DNA from: DATDYQ01 sp035288965 | GTDB lineage: Archaea; Nanobdellota; Nanobdellia; SCGC-AAA011-G17; JAGVZF01 | NCBI GenBank assembly: GCA_035288965.1 | Contig: DATDYQ010000048.1 | Location: 1-47,666, forward strand | DNA length: 47,666 bases | Direction: 5' to 3' | Part shown: piece by piece, positions 30,998-39,882 of the stretch | How the letters are laid out: the number at the start of each line of letters is the position of its first letter | Numbering within the stretch: position 1 is the first letter of the stretch | The notes under the pieces: generated by a model | Seen by the model: the letters and a program-made list of their open reading frames with translations, nothing else | Databases searched by the model: none | Told to the model about the DNA's origin: nothing | Translations under genes and position numbers: made by a program

Positions 30998-33586
30998 ATG
31001 GTAGAATATGTTTATAAGAAAATAGGAAGTATAACTTTTGGATTATTTAGTGCAAAACAGATTAAAAAAATAGCTGCTGTAAAAGTTGTAACTCCTGAAC
31101 TATATGATAAGGAAGGTTATCCTGTTGATGGAGGATTGATGGATGTTAGACTGGGAGTTATAGATCCCGGATTAAGATGTAAAACTTGTGGTGGAAAATT
31201 AAAAGAATGTATTGGTCATTTTGGTTATATTGAATTGGCAAGACCTGTAATACACATAAAATATATTAATCATATTCTAAGTTTTTTAAGAAGTTGCTGC
31301 AGAGAATGTGGAAGAGCTTTGGCTGAAGAGGGAAAAATAGAAGCCATGGTTGAACAACTTGGCATTATAGAAAAAGAAAAGGGAGTTGAGGCAAGAAGAG
31401 CTTTAGTAAAAGAATTTTTATCAGAAACAAGAGCTGTTAAGAAATGTCCTTATTGCCAATCAAAACAATTTGATGTTAAACTGGAAAAACCAAGCACAAT
31501 AATGGAAGATGATAAAAGAGTAAGCCCAATAGAGATAAGAGCAAGATTAGAAAAAATCCCAGATAAAGATGTTGTTGCTTTGGGGGTTAACCCAGCATAC
31601 GCAAGGCCTGAGTGGATGGTGTTAACTGTAATGCCGATTCCTCCTGTAACTACAAGACCAAGTATTACATTAGAAACAGGAGAGAGAAGCGAAGATGATT
31701 TAACACATAAACTTGGAGATATAGTAAGAATAAATCAAAGATTGTTTGAAAATATAAATGCAGGAGCTCCTGAAATTATTATAGAAGATTTATGGGATTT
31801 ATTACAATACCATGTAACAACTTATTTTGATAATTCAATAACTCAAGTTCCTCCAGCAAGACATAGAAGCGGACAACCATTAAAAACTTTAACAGAAAGA
31901 ATAAAAAGTAAAGAGGGAAGAATAAGACATAACTTAGCAGGAAAGAGAGTTAACTATGCTGCTAGAACTGTTATTAGTCCTGATCCTAAGATTAAATTTA
32001 ATGAAGTTGGGGTTCCTTTGATTGTTGCGATGGAATTAACTGTTCCTGAAATGGTAACAGAATGGAACATGAAAAGATTGAAGGAATTTATCAAAAGAGG
32101 ACCAACACAATATCCAGGAAGCAATTATGTTGTAAGACCGGATGGAAAGAAAAAGAAAATTACAGATGAAACAAGAGAACAATTGTTAGAGGAATTACAA
32201 CCCGGATATATTGTTGAAAGACATTTAATGGATGGAGATATTGCAATATTTAACAGACAGCCAAGTTTGCATAGAATGTCAATTATGTGTCATAAAGTTA
32301 AGATATTGCCTGGAAGAAGTTTCAGATTAAACCCAGCTGTATGTACTCCTTATAATGCAGATTTCGATGGAGATGAAATGAATTTACATATTCCACAAAA
32401 TGAAGAATCTAGGGCAGAAGCGGAAATATTAATGCAAGTTCAGTATCACATTATAACTCCAAAAAATGGATTAAATATTGTTGGATGTATAGATGATAGC
32501 GTTGTTGGAAATTATTTATTAACAAGAGAATTAGAATTTGATAGGGAAGATGCTGTTGAATTATTATTGGCTATTGGTGTTGATAAAAGTGAGAGATTTA
32601 AGAAATTTGGAAAGAAAGTTGGTGGAAAAGAAGTGTTTAGTTGTTTACTGCCTGATGATTTTGAATTTATCGGAAAAAGCAAAAATGCTGATCTAACAGG
32701 AAATAAGGATGTAGTAATAAAGAGTGGAAGTTTGATTAAAGGAGTTATTGACAAAGCTACGATAGGAGAGGATAATGGAAGCTTGATTAGAAGCTTATAT
32801 GCTAAATATGATGAAGATACAGGAATTGTAATATTAAGCAACATTTTCAAATTGGGAATTCAGGTATTGTTTAAGGTTGGATTTACAACTGCAATATCTG
32901 ACACTGATTTACCTGAAAAAGTAAAGGCAAAATGTGATGAACTAATACAAGATGCTTATAATCAGGTTAATCAATTTATTGAAGATTATTTAAAGGAAAG
33001 ATTAGAAGCTATTCCTGGATTAAATGAAAAAGAAACTTTAGAAGTAAAAATAATTGAAGTATTAAATAAGGTAAGAAATTTGGTTGGAGAGCAGGTTCAA
33101 AGCATAGCTGATGATAAGAATCCAACTATAATAATGGCAAGATCTGGAGCTACAGGAAATATATTGAATCTAGCTCAGATGTCAAGTTGCGTTGGACAAC
33201 ATGCATTAAGGGGTGGAAGAATAAGCAAAGGATTTAGAGGAAGAACCTTGCCAATTTTTAAACCAGGGGATTTATCTCCAGCGGCTAGAGGTTTTGTTAA
33301 GGATGGATTTAAAAAAGGACTTAATCCTTATGAATTTTTCTTTGGAGCTATGACTGGAAGAGATAGTTTAATGGATACTGCATTGAGAACTCCAAAATCA
33401 GGATATTTGTATAGAAGATTGGCTAATGCATTGCAGGATTTAAGAGTGGAATATGATAATACTGTAAGAGATGCTAATAAAACAATAATGCAATTTGTTT
33501 ATGGTGATGATGGAATCGATGTAAGCAAAAGTGAAGGCGGAAAGATTAATGTTAAAAAAATAATTAAAGAGGTTATGGGCAAATAA
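30998..33586 (+). CDS. rpoA1: RNA polymerase subunit A' (N-terminal part of beta')
   Basis: This 862-residue protein has an N-terminal zinc site (CKTCGGKLKECIGHFGYIEL), a second zinc site (CREC and CPYC), the RHRSGQPLKTL region, and the catalytic metal-binding NADFDGDEMNLHIPQ. The C-terminal part contains the bridge-helix region (HALRGGRISKGF...). Subunit A' carries the Mg2+ aspartates of the active site. It is followed after one base by A''. Confidence 0.96.
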   Translation: MVEYVYKKIGSITFGLFSAKQIKKIAAVKVVTPELYDKEGYPVDGGLMDVRLGVIDPGLRCKTCGGKLKECIGHFGYIELARPVIHIKYINHILSFLRSCCRECGRALAEEGKIEAMVEQLGIIEKEKGVEARRALVKEFLSETRAVKKCPYCQSKQFDVKLEKPSTIMEDDKRVSPIEIRARLEKIPDKDVVALGVNPAYARPEWMVLTVMPIPPVTTRPSITLETGERSEDDLTHKLGDIVRINQRLFENINAGAPEIIIEDLWDLLQYHVTTYFDNSITQVPPARHRSGQPLKTLTERIKSKEGRIRHNLAGKRVNYAARTVISPDPKIKFNEVGVPLIVAMELTVPEMVTEWNMKRLKEFIKRGPTQYPGSNYVVRPDGKKKKITDETREQLLEELQPGYIVERHLMDGDIAIFNRQPSLHRMSIMCHKVKILPGRSFRLNPAVCTPYNADFDGDEMNLHIPQNEESRAEAEILMQVQYHIITPKNGLNIVGCIDDSVVGNYLLTRELEFDREDAVELLLAIGVDKSERFKKFGKKVGGKEVFSCLLPDDFEFIGKSKNADLTGNKDVVIKSGSLIKGVIDKATIGEDNGSLIRSLYAKYDEDTGIVILSNIFKLGIQVLFKVGFTTAISDTDLPEKVKAKCDELIQDAYNQVNQFIEDYLKERLEAIPGLNEKETLEVKIIEVLNKVRNLVGEQVQSIADDKNPTIIMARSGATGNILNLAQMSSCVGQHALRGGRISKGFRGRTLPIFKPGDLSPAARGFVKDGFKKGLNPYEFFFGAMTGRDSLMDTALRTPKSGYLYRRLANALQDLRVEYDNTVRDANKTIMQFVYGDDGIDVSKSEGGKINVKKIIKEVMGK

Positions 33587-33587
33587 A

Positions 33588-34733
33588 ATGGCAAAAAGTG
33601 TTTATGATGAGTATGAAGAAATGTTACCTGGGAAATTATTAGAAGATGTAAAAAATGAATGCCAAGAAGAAAGATTGAGTGCAGCAGATGCTAAAAAAGT
33701 TTTGGAAAGTGTAAAAGATGCTTATGAAAAAGCAAAAATAAGTCCAGGGGAGGCTATAGGAATTATAACGGCTGAAAGTTTTGGAGAACCTGGAACACAG
33801 ATGATATTAAGAACATTCCACTTTGCAGGTGTTTCTGAATTAAATGTCACTCTTGGATTACCAAGATTAATTGAAATTTTTGATGCTAGGAAGGAACCTA
33901 GTACACCTAGAATGGATATTTATTTGAAAGCAAAATACAACAAAGATCCTAAACTTGCCAGGAAAATAGCTGCAAGAATAAAAGAAACCAAATTAAAAGA
34001 AATTGTAACTGAATTTAGTATTAACTTGGGAAATGCTGCAGTTGAAGCTAAAATTGATCAGAAAAAGATAAAAGATCTAGGTTTAGAATTAAGCGAAGTT
34101 GTAAAAATATTAAATATAAACACAAAATTGTTTAATGCTAAAGAAGAAAGGGGTAATTTAATATTAAGTCCAAAGGGAAGTCAGAATAATTTGAGCGAAG
34201 TCTTTAGAATAAAAGAGAAAGCTAAGGACATAGTAATTGGTGGGATAAAAGGAATAGGTCAAGTTCTGCCTGTAAAAAAAGATAATGAATTTATGATAAT
34301 ATGTTCAGGAAGTAATTTAAAAGAAGTTTTACAATTAGAAGAAATTGATGAAAAAAATACAACAAGTAATAATATAATAGAAATTTTAAATGTTTTAGGC
34401 ATTGAAGCTGCAAGACAAGCTATAATAAATGAATCTTTAAGAGTTATTGAAGATCAAGGATTGGATATTGATATAAGACATATAATGTTTTTAGCTGATG
34501 TCATGACAATTACTGGAGAGGTTAATGGAGTTAGCAGGGGAGGAATAACAGGAGAAAAAGAGAGTGTATTGGCAAGAGCAAGTTTTGAAACTCCTATAAA
34601 ACATATCATTAATGCTTCTTTAATAGGTGAAAGAGATAATTTAAATAGTGTAATAGAAAATGTTTTATTAAATCAGCCTGTGCCATTGGGAACCGGATTA
34701 CCTGGGTTAATAGCAAAGATGAAGAAAAAATGA
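33588..34733 (+). CDS. rpoA2: RNA polymerase subunit A'' (C-terminal part of beta')
   Basis: This 381-residue protein contains the trigger-loop region GEPGTQMILRTFHFAGVSEL followed by NVTLGLPRLIEIFDARK. The C-terminal cleft/clamp segment has EVNGVSRGGITGEKESVLARASFE. It completes the A subunit. Its stop overlaps eL30 by four bases. Confidence 0.95.
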   Translation: MAKSVYDEYEEMLPGKLLEDVKNECQEERLSAADAKKVLESVKDAYEKAKISPGEAIGIITAESFGEPGTQMILRTFHFAGVSELNVTLGLPRLIEIFDARKEPSTPRMDIYLKAKYNKDPKLARKIAARIKETKLKEIVTEFSINLGNAAVEAKIDQKKIKDLGLELSEVVKILNINTKLFNAKEERGNLILSPKGSQNNLSEVFRIKEKAKDIVIGGIKGIGQVLPVKKDNEFMIICSGSNLKEVLQLEEIDEKNTTSNNIIEILNVLGIEAARQAIINESLRVIEDQGLDIDIRHIMFLADVMTITGEVNGVSRGGITGEKESVLARASFETPIKHIINASLIGERDNLNSVIENVLLNQPVPLGTGLPGLIAKMKKK

Positions 34734-34984
34734 GCATTGAAAATTTAAAAAAGGCATTGAAAGAAGAAAAGTTAATTTATGGTAAAGATGAAACCTTAAA
34801 AAAAATAAAAAGTGGAAAGGTAAGTGAAGTTTTTTTATCATCTAACTGTCCTAAAGAGTTAAAGGAAGATATTCTTCATTATTCTAAAATAGCCAATATA
34901 AAAGTAGATCAATTAGATGTTCCAAATGATGAGCTTGGAATTATATGTAAAAAACCATTTTCAATTTCGGTAGCTTGTTATTAA
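34730..34984 (+). CDS. rpl30e: Ribosomal protein eL30
   Basis: This 84-residue L7Ae-fold protein (SGKVSEVFLSSNCPKELKEDILHY and NDELGIICKKPFSISVACY) matches eL30, which archaea place after rpoA''. It is slightly shorter than usual (about 100). It overlaps the rpoA'' stop and is followed after one base by nusA. Confidence 0.9.
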   Translation: MSIENLKKALKEEKLIYGKDETLKKIKSGKVSEVFLSSNCPKELKEDILHYSKIANIKVDQLDVPNDELGIICKKPFSISVACY

Positions 34985-34985
34985 T

Positions 34986-35393
34986 ATGAAAATAGACAAC
35001 GATACAATAAACTTGATCAATTTGTTTGAGAAAATGACTAATTCTCATGTTAAAGATTGTTTTACTAGCAATGGAAGAATTGTTTTCGTTGTTAAAAATG
35101 GGGAAGCTAGGAATGCAATTGGTATAAAAGGAAGAAATGTAAATAAAATTGAATATATGATCAAGAAAAAAATAAAGATTGTTGAATATAATGATGATGT
35201 TGTTAAGTTTGTGAGAAGTTTTTTGTTTCCAATAAAACCAAGCGAGATTAAGTTTGAAAATGATATTATTGAGATAAAAGCTGATGATATGAAAGATAGA
35301 GGAATTTTAATTGGAAGAGATAGAAAGAATTTAATAAACTTAAAAGAAGTTGTGAATAAATATTTTAAAGTAAGTGATATTAAGATTGTTTAG
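34986..35393 (+). CDS. nusA: NusA-like KH-domain protein
   Basis: This 135-residue protein has two KH domains with loops IGIKGRN and LIGRDRKN and no S1 domain, as in archaeal NusA. It binds RNA in transcription elongation or termination. The last 83 bases (35311-35393), from the second KH loop to the stop, are repeated perfectly at 36594-36676, so this 3' end may have been supplied by the adjacent inserted cassette. In other archaea rps12 would follow directly. Confidence 0.92.
   Translation: MKIDNDTINLINLFEKMTNSHVKDCFTSNGRIVFVVKNGEARNAIGIKGRNVNKIEYMIKKKIKIVEYNDDVVKFVRSFLFPIKPSEIKFENDIIEIKADDMKDRGILIGRDRKNLINLKEVVNKYFKVSDIKIV
35311..35393 (+). repeat. 83-bp direct repeat, nusA 3' end (copy 1)
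   Basis: This is perfectly identical to 36594-36676; bases on either side differ. It forms the functional end of nusA, from the second GxxG loop to the stop. Confidence 0.97.
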
Positions 35394-35435
35394 ATAATTT
35401 CTTTATCATTTCTTCTAAATAATATTTTTGGGTGG

Positions 35436-35966
35436 TTATTTGAAAATAACTTCTTTAGTGATATCAATGAGTTCTTTACAAATCTTTTTCAAGTTGTTAA
35501 TTTTTGCTTCTTCTTTTACTGAAATCTGTACTCCATAAGTGTAACCCTCTCTTAGATCAATGATACTACTCTCTTTGATATCATCCATCTCTTCATATTC
35601 TAATAGTTCGATAAATTTTTCATCAAGCTGGATTTCATTATTCTCTTTGAGAAATCTTATTAGTGCGATAGTGCATGTCTGATTTGAAGATTCATAACCA
35701 AATTTAGTAGCGATTGCTAGGAAACAATGATAAATGCAATAGAATCCAGCTGATATAGACCAATCGGAAAATCCAATCTCTCTGAATTTTGTTATGCCAT
35801 CTAGGTTATGCTCTGCTTTGACTAGGTGTTTCTTCGCTTCTTTAATACTTGGGTCTATTTTCAACAAACCTCTATGTTTCTCTCTCTTGCCTAATTTTCT
35901 ACAATCTTTAATTTCTTTCTTTGCTTTGCTCAAACACCACTTCACCTGTTTAGAGGCTTGTGACAT
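35436..35966 (-). CDS. HEPN-domain protein, probable toxin partner
   Basis: This 176-residue all-helical protein has the HEPN core: AKKHLVKAEHNLDGI, then DWSISAGFYCIYHCFLAIATKFG. It overlaps by 17 bases a nucleotidyltransferase gene, the standard MNT/HEPN order. HEPN partners are usually RNases inactivated by AMPylation or binding of the MNT protein. The canonical R-x4-6-H RNase motif is not evident here, so enzymatic activity is uncertain. The gene lies inside the repeat-bounded cassette. Confidence 0.8.
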   Translation of the reverse strand: MSQASKQVKWCLSKAKKEIKDCRKLGKREKHRGLLKIDPSIKEAKKHLVKAEHNLDGITKFREIGFSDWSISAGFYCIYHCFLAIATKFGYESSNQTCTIALIRFLKENNEIQLDEKFIELLEYEEMDDIKESSIIDLREGYTYGVQISVKEEAKINNLKKICKELIDITKEVIFK

Positions 35967-36540
35967 TTTTCAGTATCTCCACATATATATCCTGACCATA
36001 AATGATAATTGCATTTTTTATTATATCCAAGAAGGCTTTATCTTTCTTTTTAAGATTTTCTAATAAGTCTAAGTGAGTTAATTTGATAGCGTGAAGTTTT
36101 TTAGGAAGTATTTCTTCTTTTTTCTTCAAAACAGTATTTACTTCTTTGACCTCTTTATTTTCTAGTACTATCATTATATCAATATCTTGGGCATGAGCAT
36201 AATCTTTAATTGTAGAGCCAAAAAGCATGACTATTCTGTCTTTCTTAAAGAGTTCTTTAAATTCTTCTTTCCAGCGTTTGAATTTATTTGCTTCGTCTGC
36301 GAGTATGAAAGCAACGAGGTGAGTAACATAATCATTACTAAAATTAAGTTTGTAGATTATGGATTTTCCTATGGTTTTGCTTATTACCAAATTTTCCTGA
36401 AGAAGTCTTTTAAATATCTTCTGAGCACCAACATGGCTGATGTTAAGGATTTTGCTAATGGAATTGGCATTATAAAAATTAGTGTAATCTTTGAATAAGA
36501 TAATTACAGTTTCTCGTTCTTTTTGGGTCAAAGTTATCAT
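35950..36540 (-). CDS. HTH-nucleotidyltransferase (MNT) antitoxin
   Basis: This 196-residue protein joins an N-terminal winged helix (about 1-75, with NANSISKILNISHVGAQKIF) to a minimal nucleotidyltransferase domain. That domain has LFGSTIKDYAHAQDIDIMIVL, giving the GS motif and the DxD metal pair. MNT antitoxins AMPylate or bind HEPN toxins. The HTH suggests self-regulation through the direct repeats upstream of its start. Confidence 0.85.
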   Translation of the reverse strand: MITLTQKERETVIILFKDYTNFYNANSISKILNISHVGAQKIFKRLLQENLVISKTIGKSIIYKLNFSNDYVTHLVAFILADEANKFKRWKEEFKELFKKDRIVMLFGSTIKDYAHAQDIDIMIVLENKEVKEVNTVLKKKEEILPKKLHAIKLTHLDLLENLKKKDKAFLDIIKNAIIIYGQDIYVEILKNVTSL

Positions 36541-36550
36541 GGTAACATAA

Positions 36551-36583
36551 AGTTACTATATAGAAACTATGAGTTACTATATA
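36551..36583 (-). promoter_or_regulatory. Promoter/operator direct repeats of MNT/HEPN cassette
   Basis: TATATAGTAACT occurs twice on the minus strand, exactly 21 bases apart (36572-36583 and 36551-36562), just upstream of the MNT start. A two-turn spacing and overlap with the TATA-like sequence suggest binding by the MNT protein's HTH domain. Confidence 0.5.
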
Positions 36584-36593
36584 AACTTTTCTG

Positions 36594-36676
36594 TTGGAAG
36601 AGATAGAAAGAATTTAATAAACTTAAAAGAAGTTGTGAATAAATATTTTAAAGTAAGTGATATTAAGATTGTTTAG
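36594..36676 (+). repeat. 83-bp direct repeat, displaced nusA 3' end (copy 2)
   Basis: This is a perfect copy of 35311-35393 without the rest of nusA. It overlaps the end of the convergent lipoprotein gene. It is probably the original nusA end, displaced by insertion of the HEPN/MNT cassette. Confidence 0.95.
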
Positions 36677-37739
36677 CGTATTTTTCCAACTTATTAATAT
36701 TAATACTTGTACTTGTTTTCTTTGATATATTGCTGCCCCATTCTGCGAATGTTATTGAATTTTTTTCATCAAAACAGAAGATATGTTTTAAATTATAATA
36801 AGAGAATACATAACAATTATCATTATCTTTATATTCTTCTGAGATTGATCGGATGTCTATTGTTTTAAGATAATTGATTATTTCATTCTTTGTCTTAGAA
36901 TCTAAATTTTCAGGAACTTGTTTTTGGCATCCTTTGTCAATTTTTACTGGATCAAATGTACAGTAACCGCGATCATATTCTCCAGATATACAAAATGCAT
37001 TTTTTAATTTTTCATTAGTTTCTATTTTTGGTGTTAATCTTACGTTTTTATTGACACATTCAAAGGCGGATTGAAATTCGGTAGATTCTTCAGAATATGC
37101 AAGGAAATAACATAAGCTTTCATTAATTTCCGGATATGATATAATATTTGGATGATCCCATAATATTAATCCATTAGTTTGTATTTGCTTTTTGCATGGA
37201 AATTTTGGTTCAACTTTATCATAATAACTTACAGAAACTTCATTACCATCACAAATGCAAGAATATTTTCCTCCATCTGCTTTTATATTACATCCTTCAA
37301 CAATATTCCCAAATGCTGGAGCAATTGGTCTTTCTGAATACATAGATTCAGCATAACCAATTAAATCTTGATGACAAAGTTCTCCATTAATTGGATTATA
37401 ATATTTATAATAATCTCCCTTATTTGATATAGAATATCCACTAGTAGTTGTATGATTTATAGTATAGTTCTCTACTTGATAATTATCATAAACTATAAAA
37501 ATTTCCTCTTCATATGCAAAATCTGTAGATCCTGCACTTCCTGCCCATCCATGAATTTCATTTTCTTTTTTGTAAGATCCTTCATAACTTACCGTATTTG
37601 AATTTAATTTACCAAGTAAATCAGAAAGTTTTATTTGATCAGCACTTGTTAGTTGATAATTTTGTTTTGTTGATTGAATACATCCACTAATAAAAATAAC
37701 TGAAAAAAATAGAACAAAATAAATAACCCTCTTTTTCAT
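36663..37739 (-). CDS. Secreted lipoprotein, unknown function
   Basis: This 358-residue protein has a lipoprotein signal, MKKRVIYFVLFFSVIFISGC, with the lipobox ISGC. A mature domain with many cysteines (DNCYVF, CHQDL, CNIKADGGKYSCICDG) likely forms disulfides. No family is recognised. The last few codons and the stop lie inside nusA repeat copy 2. Before the cassette inserted, this gene and nusA therefore overlapped tail to tail by about 14 bases. Confidence 0.75.
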   Translation of the reverse strand: MKKRVIYFVLFFSVIFISGCIQSTKQNYQLTSADQIKLSDLLGKLNSNTVSYEGSYKKENEIHGWAGSAGSTDFAYEEEIFIVYDNYQVENYTINHTTTSGYSISNKGDYYKYYNPINGELCHQDLIGYAESMYSERPIAPAFGNIVEGCNIKADGGKYSCICDGNEVSVSYYDKVEPKFPCKKQIQTNGLILWDHPNIISYPEINESLCYFLAYSEESTEFQSAFECVNKNVRLTPKIETNEKLKNAFCISGEYDRGYCTFDPVKIDKGCQKQVPENLDSKTKNEIINYLKTIDIRSISEEYKDNDNCYVFSYYNLKHIFCFDEKNSITFAEWGSNISKKTSTSININKLEKYAKQS

Positions 37740-37771
37740 ATAAATAACATAATTAATGGTTATATTTAAAT

Positions 37772-39310
37772 TTATTCATATTCTATTGTTGAAGGCGGTT
37801 TTTGGGTTATGTCATAAACAACTCGATTAACTCCTTGGACTTCATTTATTATTCTATTAGATATTTTTTCTAGCAGTTCATTTGGAATTTTTGCCCAATC
37901 TGCAGTCATTGCATCAACACTGGTTACAGCTCTTAAAGAGATAATATATTCATAAGTTCTTGAATCTCCCATTACACCGACTGATTTTACTGGAAATAAT
38001 GCTGCTAATGCTTGCCATGTTTTGTCATATTGTTTTGATTTTTTTAGTTCATCAATAAAAATATAATCTGATTCTCTTAAGATATTTAATTTTTCATTTG
38101 TTATTTCACCTAAAATTCTTATTGCTAAACCAGGTCCTGGAAATGGGTGTCTGTTTAATAATTCATTAGGAATTTTTAGCTCTTTCCCTAATTTTCTAAC
38201 TTCATCTTTGTAAAGTTCCTTTAATGGTTCAATAATTTTTAATTTCATTTTTTCAGGCAATGTTAAATTATGATGGCTTTTGATTTTAGAAGCAATTTTT
38301 GATGGCTGGGCACTTTCTATCCTATCTGGGTAAATTGTTCCTTGTCCTAAAAATTTAATATTTTTATATTTTTTATTTAGTTCGAAAACCTTATCTTCAA
38401 AAACTTGTATAAATGTGTGGCCGATTATTTTTCTTTTTTCTTCTGGATCCGAGATTTTGTTTAACTTTTCTAAAAATAATTTTGATGCATCTACATGGTG
38501 GAAATGTTTGAATTTTAGTTTATTTTCGAATAAATTTATTACTTCTTTTTCTTCATTTTTTCTTAATAAACCGTGATTAATAAAAACACAATGTAATCTT
38601 TCATTAATAGCTTTATTTAATAATGTAGCAGCTACTGCGCTATCTACACCCCCAGAAACCCCCATAATAACAGAATTGTTTCCTATTTCTTTTTTAATTT
38701 CTTTTATCAACTTATTCGGCAAATCTTTTATTCCCCAATTTTTCTTTGCATTGCAAATATCAAAAACAAAATTTTCAAAAATCTTAATTCCATTTAAAGT
38801 GTGAATAACTTCAGGATGAAATTGGACTCCGTATAGCTTTTTATTATTGTTTTCAAAAGCGGCAATCTTACAACTATCTGTTGAAGCTAGAATATTAAAA
38901 TCACTAGACATTGAGTTTATTAAATCTCCGTGACTCATCCATATTTGTTCTTTTTTAGACAAATTTTTTAGTAATGTTGATTGTTTTTTGATATATAATA
39001 TTTTTTTACCAAATTCTTTTAGTTTTCCATTAAGAACTTTTGAATTTGTGAGTTTTCCTATTAATTGTAAACCATAACAAATTCCTAGAATTGGAATATT
39101 AAGATTGAGAATTCTTTTATCTATTAATGGAGCTTTTTTATCATAGACACTTGATGGACCACCTGAAAAAATAATTCCGGATGGGTTTATTTTTTTTATT
39201 TTTTCTAATGAAGTATTGTAAGGTAATATTTCAGAATAAACTCCAAGATCTCTAACTCTTCTTGCTATTAAATGGCAATATTGGCCACCAAAATTTATGA
39301 TTAATATCAT
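37772..39310 (-). CDS. guaA: GMP synthase, glutamine-hydrolysing (fused)
   Basis: This 512-residue protein combines an N-terminal class I glutamine amidotransferase (ILGICYGLQLIG with C78, QFHPEV) with the ATP-pyrophosphatase domain (GVSGGVDSAV) and the dimerisation domain ending RVVYDITQKPPSTIEYE. It makes GMP from XMP, glutamine and ATP. Many archaea encode the two parts as separate genes, so this fused, bacterial-type form suggests transfer or lineage-specific retention. It interrupts the expected nusA-rps12 adjacency and is divergent from rps12. Confidence 0.95.
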   Translation of the reverse strand: MILIINFGGQYCHLIARRVRDLGVYSEILPYNTSLEKIKKINPSGIIFSGGPSSVYDKKAPLIDKRILNLNIPILGICYGLQLIGKLTNSKVLNGKLKEFGKKILYIKKQSTLLKNLSKKEQIWMSHGDLINSMSSDFNILASTDSCKIAAFENNNKKLYGVQFHPEVIHTLNGIKIFENFVFDICNAKKNWGIKDLPNKLIKEIKKEIGNNSVIMGVSGGVDSAVAATLLNKAINERLHCVFINHGLLRKNEEKEVINLFENKLKFKHFHHVDASKLFLEKLNKISDPEEKRKIIGHTFIQVFEDKVFELNKKYKNIKFLGQGTIYPDRIESAQPSKIASKIKSHHNLTLPEKMKLKIIEPLKELYKDEVRKLGKELKIPNELLNRHPFPGPGLAIRILGEITNEKLNILRESDYIFIDELKKSKQYDKTWQALAALFPVKSVGVMGDSRTYEYIISLRAVTSVDAMTADWAKIPNELLEKISNRIINEVQGVNRVVYDITQKPPSTIEYE

Positions 39311-39353
39311 CTTAATATGTGTTAGTTATATTATATAAATTTTTAGTATGTTA

Positions 39354-39368
39354 GAAAGCTTTATAAAT
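39354..39368 (+). promoter_or_regulatory. BRE/TATA of uS12 gene
   Basis: GAAAGCTTTATAAAT lies 22 to 36 bases before the ATG at 39390, implying a leaderless mRNA. Confidence 0.6.
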
Positions 39369-39389
39369 CAATAGAAAGCTAAAAAATAC

Positions 39390-39827
39390 ATGGGAAATAA
39401 ATCTAGGGGATTAATGGCCGGAAAGAGACTAAAGATGAGAAGAAAAACCGGAAGATGGCACAATAAATGGTATATTAAAAGAGTTCTTAGATTGAAAGAA
39501 AAGTCAGATCCTTTGGGTGGAGCAAGCCAAGCTAAAGGAATTGTTTTAGAAAAAAAACAAGTTGAAGCAAAACAGCCAAATTCAGGAATGAGGAAATGTG
39601 TAGTCGTTCAGTTAATGAAAAATGGAAGAAAGGTAACTGCATTTACACCCGGAAATAATGCTATTAAAATGATAGATGAGCATGATGAAGTTGTAATTGA
39701 AAATATGGGTGGAACAAAAGGAAGAGCTAAAGGTGATATTCCTGCTGTTAGGTGGCAAGTTATTAAGGTAAATGATCAGAGTTTGAAAGCTTTATTATCT
39801 GGAAAGATAGAGAAAGGTAGAAGATAA
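39390..39827 (+). CDS. rps12: Ribosomal protein uS12
   Basis: This 145-residue protein matches archaeal uS12, with KQPNSGMRKCVVVQLMKNG and FTPGNNAIKMIDEHDEV. It sits in the decoding centre and affects fidelity. It has its own promoter with TATA close to the ATG and no ribosome site. It is separated from nusA by the inserted genes and from uS7 by the ThyX-like gene. Confidence 0.96.
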   Translation: MGNKSRGLMAGKRLKMRRKTGRWHNKWYIKRVLRLKEKSDPLGGASQAKGIVLEKKQVEAKQPNSGMRKCVVVQLMKNGRKVTAFTPGNNAIKMIDEHDEVVIENMGGTKGRAKGDIPAVRWQVIKVNDQSLKALLSGKIEKGRR

Positions 39828-39849
39828 ATATAATTTTTATAGAATATGA

Positions 39850-39861
39850 ATTTATATAAAC
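39850..39861 (+). promoter_or_regulatory. TATA of ThyX-like gene
   Basis: ATTTATATAAAC lies 22 to 33 bases before the ATG at 39883. Confidence 0.5.
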
Positions 39862-39882
39862 TAATTCTATTATTTTTATTTT

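Larger units (their letters stand above)
35311..36676. mobile_element. HEPN/MNT cassette inserted at the nusA 3' end
   Basis: About 1.28 kb carrying only the HEPN and nucleotidyltransferase genes lies between two perfect 83-bp direct repeats of the nusA 3' end. This is the pattern left by integration into the end of a gene with restoration of that gene. No integrase or transposase is present, so the element is either a minimal remnant or was moved by recombination between nusA ends. Base composition looks slightly less AT-rich than its neighbours. Confidence 0.65.
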
